Shown here: piece after piece, positions 1 to 4,723 of the stretch
Layout: each line of letters starts with the position of its first letter
Position numbering within the stretch: position 1 is the first letter of the stretch
Assembly: GCA_903885865.1 (NCBI GenBank)
Contig: CAISKH010000313.1
Span: forward strand, 1 to 5,332
Source: an uncultured Mucilaginibacter sp.
Lineage (GTDB): Bacteria; Bacteroidota; Bacteroidia; Sphingobacteriales; Sphingobacteriaceae
Direction of reading: 5' to 3'
Length of the DNA stretch: 5,332 nucleotides
Position numbers and translations under genes: made by a program
Notes under the pieces: generated by a model
The model's input: the letters and a program-made list of their open reading frames with translations, nothing else
Told to the model about the DNA's origin: nothing
Databases searched by the model: none

Positions 1-669
1 CGCTAACGCTTCTTCTGTTTGCAGTGGGCGTTTGTGCCCATTGGCATCAACCCTGTCAAAATCATAAATACGGTAAGTTATGTCGGATGTTTGCTGTATC
101 TCGGCCAGTAATAACCCCGCGCCTATTGTGTGTACCCTTCCAGCGGGTAAAAAGAAAACATCGCCGGCTTTTGCATCTTCACGGTTTAACACATCCATTA
201 AATGGCCTCTGTTAAATTTCTCTAAATAGAGTTTTTCGGTCATTTCGCGGTTAAAACCTGCAATTAATGTTGAACCTGGGTTGGCCTGGATAATGTACCA
301 CATCTCGGTTTTTCCAAACGAGTTGTGGCGTTTTTTTGCCAACTCATCATTAGGGTGAACCTGGATCGAAAGATCCTCATTAGCATCAATAAATTTCACC
401 AGCAATGGGAAGATATTGCCAAAATGCGCGTATACCTTTTCACCTACCAGCTCTGCGCCATATTTCACTAATAGATCAGCCAGCGATTCACCTGCTAATT
501 CGCCATCGGCAACTATCGAAACATCGGATTTAACACCCGATATTTCCCAGGTTTCACCGCAGTTTGGCAAGTCGCCAAAATCTTTATGCAGGTACGTTTC
601 TATTTTATGGCCACCCCAAATTTTGTCTTTGTAAATGGCTTTAAATTTTAGCGGGTATAGTGCAGACAT
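1..669 (-). CDS. manA: Mannose-6-phosphate isomerase, class I (5' part of gene; C-terminus outside window)
   Basis: This cytoplasmic zinc enzyme interconverts mannose 6-phosphate and fructose 6-phosphate, linking glycolysis to GDP-mannose and polysaccharide synthesis. The start is the ATG at 669-667 (MSALYPLKFKAIYKDKIWGG); the frame stays open for 223 codons to the window edge. Visible family marks are the N-terminal KDKIWGG (residues 14-20), the GETWEIS segment (38-44), the zinc-ligand motif IQVHP (102-106, Gln103 and His105), GKTEMWYI (119-126, Glu122) and GRVHTIG (177-183, His180, the expected further zinc ligand). ITYRIYDFDR (197-206) is also typical of the short, Bacillus-type class I enzymes of about 315-325 residues, so roughly 100 C-terminal residues are missing here only because of the window edge. 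It lies 47 nt downstream of icd on the same strand and could be co-transcribed, although no functional link is evident. The identification is firm from the motifs. Confidence 0.95.
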   Translation of the reverse strand, partial: MSALYPLKFKAIYKDKIWGGHKIETYLHKDFGDLPNCGETWEISGVKSDVSIVADGELAGESLADLLVKYGAELVGEKVYAHFGNIFPLLVKFIDANEDLSIQVHPNDELAKKRHNSFGKTEMWYIIQANPGSTLIAGFNREMTEKLYLEKFNRGHLMDVLNREDAKAGDVFFLPAGRVHTIGAGLLLAEIQQTSDITYRIYDFDRVDANGHKRPLQTEEALA

Positions 670-678
670 GGTAGATTT

Positions 679-706
679 CAATTTTTAATTGCTGTCAACA
701 ATGACA
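679..706. repeat. Two small inverted repeats in the icd-manA spacer
   Basis: The 47-nt gap between the icd stop and the manA start holds two adjacent dyads: CAATT-TTT-AATTG at 679-691 and TGTCA-ACAA-TGACA at 693-706. Either could be an operator or a weak hairpin in the icd-manA transcript. Neither has a GC-rich stem followed by a U-run, so I do not call a terminator. No convincing TAnnTTTG box for manA is visible in this gap, which slightly favours read-through from icd. In AT-rich DNA, dyads of this size can occur by chance. Confidence 0.3.
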
Positions 707-716
707 ACAAGTTATA

Positions 717-1946
717 TTATTTACCCAATTTCTTTTTCAAATTCTCATCAATGGCAGCTAAAAACTCTTCGGTATATAAGTAATCAACACCATGTTCTAC
801 TTTTGGTTTTATAGTGATAGCTAAATCCTTCGTCATTTTGCCGCTCTCCACGGTTTCAACACAAACCTGCTCCAAAGCTTTGCAGAAATTAATCAATTCC
901 TGGTTGTTATCCAGCAAACCGCGAAACTCTAAACCGCGTGTCCATGCAAATATGGAAGCGATTGGGTTGGTTGACGTTGGCTTTCCGGCCTGGTGTTCGC
1001 GGTAATGCCGCGTAACAGTACCGTGGGCCGCTTCAGCTTCCATAACGCTGCCATCTGGGGTAACCAGTACTGAGGTCATCAAACCTAAAGAGCCAAAGCC
1101 CTGGGCAACGGTGTCACTTTGTACGTCGCCGTCGTAATTTTTACAGGCCCAAACAAAATTACCATGCCATTTTAAAGCCGAAGCAACCATATCATCTATG
1201 AGGCGGTGCTCATAAGTAATGCCTGCTTCATTAAATTTTTGTTTATAATCGTTTTGATATATCTCTTCAAAAATATCTTTAAAACGGCCGTCGTATTTTT
1301 TTAAGATGGTGTTTTTTGTCGATAGGTATAAGGGCCAGCCCTTCATTAAGGCCTGGTTAAAACAGGCATGCGCGAATCCTTTTATTGATTCGTCGGTATT
1401 ATACATGGCCATTGCAACCCCATCGCCCTTAAAATTAAATACCTCAAACGATTGTTCAGGGCTGCCGTCTTCGGGGGTAAATTTAATAGTTAGCTTTCCT
1501 TTGCCCTTAGTTAAAAAATCAGTCGCGCGGTACTGGTCGCCAAAAGCATGACGGCCAATACAAATAGGGGCCGTCCAGTTGGGCACCAGGCGTGGCACAT
1601 TGGCCATTACAATAGGTTCGCGAAAAACAGTACCATCCAATATATTACGTATGGTTCCATTTGGCGATTTCCACATTTGCTTCAAGCCAAACTCTTCAAC
1701 ACGGGCCTCATCAGGTGTAATAGTTGCGCATTTTATGCCTACGCCGTATTTAAGTATAGCATTTGCCGAATCAACAGTTACCTGGTCGTTTGTTTCATCA
1801 CGATGCTCCAAACCAAGGTCGTAATATTTTATGTCAAGGTCAAGGTAAGGGATTATCAGTTTATCTTTTATAAACTTCCAGATAATACGGGTCATTTCAT
1901 CACCATCCAGTTCAACTACCGGATTTTCTACTTTAATTTTCGACAT
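717..1946 (-). CDS. icd: NADP-dependent isocitrate dehydrogenase (dimeric, eukaryote-like subfamily)
   Basis: This TCA-cycle enzyme oxidatively decarboxylates isocitrate to 2-oxoglutarate and makes NADPH. The 409-residue product starting MSKIKVENPVVELDGDEMTR aligns by eye along its whole length with animal IDH1/IDH2 and is of usual length. Substrate residues are present: Ser94 and Asn96 in KSPNGTIRN, Arg100, Arg109, Arg132 (IGRHAFGDQYRATD, same number as human IDH1) and Tyr139. Lys211 (STKNTILKKYDGRFKD) and metal ligands Asp251, Asp274 and Asp278 (LIDDM, NYDGDVQSD) are also present. The NADP-specific loop HGTVTRH is at 308-314. The frame stays open to an ATG at 2006, but those 20 extra residues are hydrophobic, unlike the family, and a promoter box lies inside them, so I chose the ATG at 1946-1944. 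The gene is transcribed divergently from the barrel-protein gene and lies upstream of manA. No defect is seen. Confidence 0.97.
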   Translation of the reverse strand: MSKIKVENPVVELDGDEMTRIIWKFIKDKLIIPYLDLDIKYYDLGLEHRDETNDQVTVDSANAILKYGVGIKCATITPDEARVEEFGLKQMWKSPNGTIRNILDGTVFREPIVMANVPRLVPNWTAPICIGRHAFGDQYRATDFLTKGKGKLTIKFTPEDGSPEQSFEVFNFKGDGVAMAMYNTDESIKGFAHACFNQALMKGWPLYLSTKNTILKKYDGRFKDIFEEIYQNDYKQKFNEAGITYEHRLIDDMVASALKWHGNFVWACKNYDGDVQSDTVAQGFGSLGLMTSVLVTPDGSVMEAEAAHGTVTRHYREHQAGKPTSTNPIASIFAWTRGLEFRGLLDNNQELINFCKALEQVCVETVESGKMTKDLAITIKPKVEHGVDYLYTEEFLAAIDENLKKKLGK

Positions 1947-1979
1947 GTCAGCTATAGCTATTTTTATGGTTATCGGCGG

Positions 1980-1987
1980 CAAATATA
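1980..1987 (-). promoter_or_regulatory. Probable -7 promoter box of icd (TATATTTG)
   Basis: Read on the minus strand, this is an exact match to the Bacteroidota -7 consensus TAnnTTTG. It lies 33 nt upstream of the chosen icd ATG, which would leave a leader of roughly 25-30 nt. I see no good -33 TTG at the expected 17-23 nt upstream, so only half of the promoter is supported. Its position inside the possible N-terminal extension supports the downstream start codon. Confidence 0.55.
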
Positions 1988-2143
1988 TGAAAATTGAATT
2001 TATCATTTAGCTGATTGCTTAACTCAACCCGCAGTATTAAATTAACCGTTAGTATTGTTTTATTAAAGTTTGATTGTATTTTTAGCGAAATAAAACTGTT
2101 CGGGGCTTTCCTGTCAATTTTATATCGCATTATAATTGCATGA

Positions 2144-2185
2144 TTGTTACAAGCTTCTATAAAGTTGTTACAAACTACTGTAAAT
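2144..2185. repeat. Imperfect 21-bp tandem repeat with TTGTTACAA cores
   Basis: Two adjacent 21-bp units (2144-2164 and 2165-2185) match at 17 of 21 positions. Each begins with the same 9-mer TTGTTACAA, which fits the dyad TTGT-n-ACAA. The cores are spaced exactly two helical turns apart and end just before, and overlapping, the TAAATTTG box of the downstream barrel-protein gene. This is the layout expected of paired operator half-sites for a regulator bound on one face of the DNA. The regulator is unknown, and a chance local duplication is possible. The rest of the 276-bp divergent intergenic region (1947-2222) is AT-rich, with no gene that I can support. Confidence 0.5.
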
Positions 2186-2188
2186 TTG
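2181..2188 (+). promoter_or_regulatory. Probable -7 promoter box of the barrel-protein gene (TAAATTTG)
   Basis: This is an exact match to TAnnTTTG, 34 nt upstream of the ATG at 2223, nearly the same distance as the icd box from its gene. The nearest upstream TTG (2165-2167) is only 13 nt away, too close for a standard -33 element, so the promoter may need an activator binding the adjacent tandem repeat. A second, weaker candidate on this strand is TTG (2055-2057), 19 nt, TATTTTTA (2077-2084), which would give a leader of over 130 nt. Confidence 0.5.
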
Positions 2189-2222
2189 ATACTTTTAATA
2201 TGGTCCCATTTGCATATTGTAT

Positions 2223-2930
2223 ATGATAAATAGTTTAAAAATTACCGCAATAACACTATTTACTTGTTTGCTGGCCCATACAGCCAAAGCACAACTAGGG
2301 TATGATTATGCGCAGTATGACCTGGGCATAGGTGTTGACGTAAATAAAGCCTATACCGATGCTGAAACGGTTATCAGCACCAGGTCTATCCATTTAAATT
2401 TTAATTACAGCGTAAGCCCTTTCGTAAACTATGTTGTTGAAGTGCAATCGGGCGCGTTACGTGGTGGCGATTCGTTAACAACTCAAACAGGCAGGCAATT
2501 CACCAATAATTTTACGTCGGTTATATTCAGGGGACAGTTGCAGGCGGGCGAAGTAATAGATTACTCGCAAAGCAAATTTGCCAATGCTTTAAAGAACTTT
2601 TATTTATCAAGTGGTATCGGGGTTGTTATAAATCACATGACAACCATAAACAGGAATTCAATTTTAATACCCGGGCTCTATTCGCCGGGTGATGATAACA
2701 GTAATGAACTCTTTATTCCTGCAAGAGTTGGATATGAATTTAAAGTATTTGACAAGTATAACCAGCCCAGCTTAAAAATAGACTTAGGTTACCAGTATAA
2801 TTTTGTGCTAGGCGATGGCCTGGATGGCTTTACCGTCGGAAATTCAAAGGATTCCTATTCTCAATATTCCATCGGGATCAAAGTTAGCATAGGCGGGGTT
2901 GATTCTTACCGAAAGCGCATCTCTTTTTAA
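2223..2930 (+). CDS. Secreted, probable outer-membrane beta-barrel protein of unknown function
   Basis: The 235-residue product has a clear Sec signal peptide: short polar N-terminus with Lys6, hydrophobic core at about residues 7-18, and signal peptidase I site HTAKA|QLGYD after residue 23. The mature part is made of short alternating hydrophobic/polar stretches rich in Tyr, Phe, Gly and Asn, such as YDLGIGVDV, IHLNFNYSVSPFVNYVVEV, FYLSSGIGVVINHM, PARVGYEFKVF, LKIDLGYQYNFVLG and YSIGIKVSIGG. This suggests a small barrel of about eight strands in the outer membrane. The last residue is Phe (RKRISF), as often seen in barrel proteins. I recognise no specific family, ligand or enzyme motif. A TTG six bases upstream is in frame, but the ATG at 2223 gives a normal signal peptide and is preferred. 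The gene stands alone behind its own promoter box and repeat; the acidic-protein gene follows 76 nt later on the same strand. Confidence 0.75.
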   Translation: MINSLKITAITLFTCLLAHTAKAQLGYDYAQYDLGIGVDVNKAYTDAETVISTRSIHLNFNYSVSPFVNYVVEVQSGALRGGDSLTTQTGRQFTNNFTSVIFRGQLQAGEVIDYSQSKFANALKNFYLSSGIGVVINHMTTINRNSILIPGLYSPGDDNSNELFIPARVGYEFKVFDKYNQPSLKIDLGYQYNFVLGDGLDGFTVGNSKDSYSQYSIGIKVSIGGVDSYRKRISF

Positions 2931-2962
2931 ATACTTTTCTATTAGTTTGGTAAAGTTGATTT

Positions 2963-2991
2963 TTTGGCAGGGTTTTTACGGTATATAATTT
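2963..2991 (+). promoter_or_regulatory. Weak candidate promoter of the acidic-protein gene
   Basis: A TTTG at 2963-2966 is followed after 17 nt by TATAATTT (2984-2991), a loose match to TAnnTTTG, ending 15 nt before the ATG at 3007. The spacing is acceptable but the -7 box deviates. Read-through from the preceding barrel-protein gene is equally possible, because no terminator is visible in the 76-nt gap. Confidence 0.25.
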
Positions 2992-3006
2992 ATAAAACAA
3001 TAAACC

Positions 3007-3417
3007 ATGAACAATGATCCATTTGATAACGAAAATGACGACAGGGACAAAACCCTGAAAGATGAGCTTGGCGAAACAATTGATAAAGAGCAATTAACTT
3101 ACAACGCCAATGATAATAGCTTTGAATATGATGTAAAAAGCGACGATCCGGATTATGACCACCCAGACCCCTATAACACGTCGGTAAAAAATGGTGCCGA
3201 TATGAATTCATCTTATGACGAGGCTAACCCTTATGACGCCGTTGATGAGTATATTCCAAATGAATCGCTGGAAACGGATGTAGAGGCCTTAGGTATGCAT
3301 GTTGATGACGGCCAGATTGTCGGTGTTGACCCTATTGATGAAATATTGTCACGTACGCCCGAAGATAACAGGGATGATCTGGATGAAGAAGGATATCCAA
3401 AAAACGACAGGCCCTGA
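3007..3417 (+). CDS. Highly acidic small hypothetical protein
   Basis: I do not recognise this 136-residue protein. By my count it has 28 Asp and 14 Glu against 6 Lys and 4 Arg, a net charge near -32. It is also rich in Asn, Tyr and Pro and has no cysteine, signal peptide or membrane segment, so it is predicted cytoplasmic and largely disordered. The N-terminal two thirds carry recurring Asp/Pro/Tyr clusters (SDDPDYDHPDPYN at about 45-57, YDEANPYDAVDEY at about 70-82). Residues about 88-112 (ETDVEALGMHVDDGQIVGVD) are more hydrophobic and could be the one ordered element or a binding motif. The long open frame, the ATG after an AT-rich leader and consistent Bacteroidota-like codon use support a real gene. 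It converges on the lipoprotein gene 31 nt away. Possible roles, such as a nucleic-acid mimic or chaperone-like factor, are speculation from charge alone. Confidence 0.7.
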   Translation: MNNDPFDNENDDRDKTLKDELGETIDKEQLTYNANDNSFEYDVKSDDPDYDHPDPYNTSVKNGADMNSSYDEANPYDAVDEYIPNESLETDVEALGMHVDDGQIVGVDPIDEILSRTPEDNRDDLDEEGYPKNDRP

Positions 3418-3448
3418 TTGCTATTTATAAATAATTAATATGTCTTTT

Positions 3449-3994
3449 CTACCTGGTAAATGTTACCAGGTAAGCGTTCCGAAGTAGTTGCCCACCGGCC
3501 GACACTATTTTCGGATCAATAGCAAGCCATGTCATGGCTGATGCGGTTAAATTTGTTATTTGAATCTGGCTGTTTACGCTCCTTGAAAACGGGTCGGCAG
3601 ATAATTGGACGTATAAATTGCCGCCACTGGTTAATAACGAATAGGTTTCGGCGGATGGGGCAGCAGTCAAGTCTTCAAAGCCTGCTGTTTTGGCTTGTTC
3701 ATTTAATACAACCGAACTAAATATGTTAAAAGCCAATGAGCTCGCCACCGCCACATTATTTTGATCATAAAATTGCTTTGTAGTTGTTGCAACTTTCCAG
3801 GTAGCAGATAGGTTGCTGTTATTTACGGTTGTACCGTTTACAGTAGTACCGGTAACTGTTTGCACATTAGCCCCGGGGTCTGTTGCTACTTCATAACCTG
3901 GCTCACCGGGCAATATCGGTTTATCCAATTTACATGAATTTATCAGTATACAACCAATAGCTAACGCCAGCATCAGCTTACCACACTTCTTCAT
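3449..3994 (-). CDS. Small envelope lipoprotein, possibly lipocalin-like
   Basis: The 181-residue product begins MKKCGKLMLALAIGCILINSC, a signal peptide with a lipobox (I-N-S-C) at residues 18-21. Cys21 would be lipidated and the following KLDK leaves the mature protein on the outer or inner membrane face. A flexible segment contains three five-residue repeats, QTVTG-TTVNG-TTVNN (45-59). Residues 62-181 start with LSATWKV, continue with LTSGGNLYVQLS and IQITNLTASAMTWLAID, and end in YLVTFTR. This order (xGTWK-like start, Y..L..GG.L, LT...LTW) resembles the lipocalin-like lipoproteins common in Bacteroidota, but the match is by eye and weak. The start is the only ATG before the signal peptide. 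The gene has its own promoter, whose -33 box lies just inside the dnaX 3' end, and its 3' end forms a strong hairpin. No ligand can be predicted. Confidence 0.8.
   Translation of the reverse strand: MKKCGKLMLALAIGCILINSCKLDKPILPGEPGYEVATDPGANVQTVTGTTVNGTTVNNSNLSATWKVATTTKQFYDQNNVAVASSLAFNIFSSVVLNEQAKTAGFEDLTAAPSAETYSLLTSGGNLYVQLSADPFSRSVNSQIQITNLTASAMTWLAIDPKIVSAGGQLLRNAYLVTFTR
3450..3472. terminator. Perfect 10-bp hairpin at the convergent gene ends
   Basis: TACCTGGTAA-ATG-TTACCAGGTA forms a flawless 10-bp stem with a 3-nt loop. It spans the last seven codons and part of the stop codon of the lipoprotein gene, and lies 32 nt after the stop of the convergent acidic-protein gene. It could end or protect transcripts from both sides. 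Neither strand has a U-run directly after the stem (minus strand continues AGAAAAGACA, plus strand AGCGTTCC), so it is not a classic intrinsic terminator; it may be a 3'-end stabilising or pausing hairpin. Confidence 0.5.
3822..3851 (-). repeat. 15-bp coding tandem repeat in the lipoprotein gene
   Basis: Two adjacent 15-bp units (3822-3836 and 3837-3851) match at 13 of 15 positions, and a third more diverged unit follows on the 3' plus side. They encode the five-residue repeat TTVNG/TTVNN with QTVTG before it. They form a Thr/Asn-rich spacer between the lipid anchor and the C-terminal domain, a place where repeat-number variation would be tolerated because each unit is a whole number of codons. 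Confidence 0.55.
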
Positions 3995-4025
3995 CAGGTC
4001 ACTAATTGAATTGGTGAAATCGTAG

Positions 4026-4057
4026 TAAAAATAGAAATTTTAACACCATCAATCAAA
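4026..4057 (-). promoter_or_regulatory. Candidate promoter of the lipoprotein gene
   Basis: On the minus strand TTTG (4057-4054) is followed after 20 nt by TATTTTTA (4033-4026), one base off TAnnTTTG, and 31 nt later by the ATG. Both the spacing and the distance to the start fit Bacteroidota housekeeping promoters. The -33 box lies within the last three codons of dnaX, so the lipoprotein can be expressed separately from the replication gene upstream. Confidence 0.5.
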
Positions 4058-4723
4058 ATCAAGGTTGAAACGTTTTTTTAGTTCGGCCAATTGAGGGTTT
4101 TTTGCCGCCATGTGCTGAAATTTTTCCTGCGTGGTATAAGGGCGCTTTACGGCCACTTGTTCCTCTACCCTGGTGTTTACTTCAATACTATAATTTTTTA
4201 GGTTTTCACGTAAAAAATTGAGCAGCGGCGGTTTTTCATCCCTGAATAAATTGTCCAGTACCTTACTTTCAACCACCACTTCAAATACATATGGGCGGAG
4301 CATTTTGGGTTCTTCTGTTTTAAATATAGTAAACAGGCTCATTTTACCCTCCGCTTTAATGGTCGCGGCATAGGCGTTCCATTGTTTTATAAAATCGTCG
4401 AATGTAAAATCATCCCGGCTATCGCCCTTAACATAGGGATCTTCCTCTTCCGCTACTGTTTGCTTAGCGCCGCTTATATCTTTTAACGAGGGTATTTTTA
4501 CCGCTGTAGATGCTCCGTTTGCGTTAGGTATGAAAACGGTTTTCGGCTTTTCCGCAACCGGCGCTTCTTTTATACTTTCGGCAGGCACTGCACCAGGTTC
4601 AGTTGTTTTGGCAGTAATATAGGTTGTTGGGGTATCACTAAGCATAGATACCGTATTATTGACAGGATCGGGCTCGGGAACACTTATTGATAACGTATCA
4701 GGTTTTTTTTTAATTGCCCGCTG
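4049..4723 (-). CDS. dnaX: DnaX tau-specific C-terminal part (reached by a -1 shift)
   Basis: This frame is open from just after an in-frame TAA (4726-4724) and carries the tail of DNA polymerase III tau. From the A-run it encodes 220 residues. KKKPDTLSISVPEPDPV leads into a Pro/Ala/Thr/Glu-rich linker of about 95 residues, followed by a folded domain starting near DDFTFDDFIKQWNAYA and ending NPQLAELKKRFNLDFD, the C-terminus I recognise from Bacteroidota DnaX proteins. The first ATG is at 4645, but nothing there looks like an independent start, and 22 codons of plausible linker lie before it, so I treat this as a continuation of the upstream frame. Together with the upstream part, a DnaX of about 600 residues is expected (427 visible here), normal for the phylum. 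In well-studied bacteria tau's C-terminus ties the clamp loader to the polymerase and helicase; equivalence here is inferred. Good conservation of the tail argues against an old pseudogene. Confidence 0.85.
   Translation of the reverse strand, partial: QRAIKKKPDTLSISVPEPDPVNNTVSMLSDTPTTYITAKTTEPGAVPAESIKEAPVAEKPKTVFIPNANGASTAVKIPSLKDISGAKQTVAEEEDPYVKGDSRDDFTFDDFIKQWNAYAATIKAEGKMSLFTIFKTEEPKMLRPYVFEVVVESKVLDNLFRDEKPPLLNFLRENLKNYSIEVNTRVEEQVAVKRPYTTQEKFQHMAAKNPQLAELKKRFNLDFD

Noticed and set aside
24..634. Plus-strand frames opposite manA (24-215 and 416-634)
   Set aside because: They are antisense to a gene with complete zinc-site motifs and have no protein features of their own.
1548..1997. 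Plus-strand open frames of up to 149 codons opposite icd
   Set aside because: They lie antisense to a strongly conserved enzyme gene, have no recognisable protein features, and are explained as shadows of its codon composition.
1948..2130. 60-codon minus-strand frame across the divergent intergenic region
   Set aside because: It has no family resemblance and an AT-driven composition, and it would cover the icd promoter and overlap the start of icd.
2217..2222. TTG start adding two residues to the barrel protein
   Set aside because: The ATG at 2223 is only two codons downstream, gives a standard signal peptide, and needs no rare start codon.
2884..3211. Minus-strand frames opposite the acidic-protein gene
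   Set aside because: They are rich in Cys, His and Phe as expected from the complement of an Asp-rich gene, overlap each other, and show no domain.
3423..3432. Palindrome ATTTATAAAT after the acidic-protein gene as a terminator or site
   Set aside because: It is a short all-AT palindrome in an AT-rich spacer and is likely chance; the nearby GC-containing hairpin is the better candidate for transcript ends.
3529..3720. Plus-strand frame opposite the lipoprotein gene
   Set aside because: The opposite strand has a clear signal peptide and lipobox; this frame has no coherent features.
4049..4645. A separate gene starting at the ATG at 4645
   Set aside because: The frame continues 22 plausible linker codons upstream to the A9 run, no promoter box is seen near 4645, and the sequence is the tail expected of DnaX rather than a free-standing protein.
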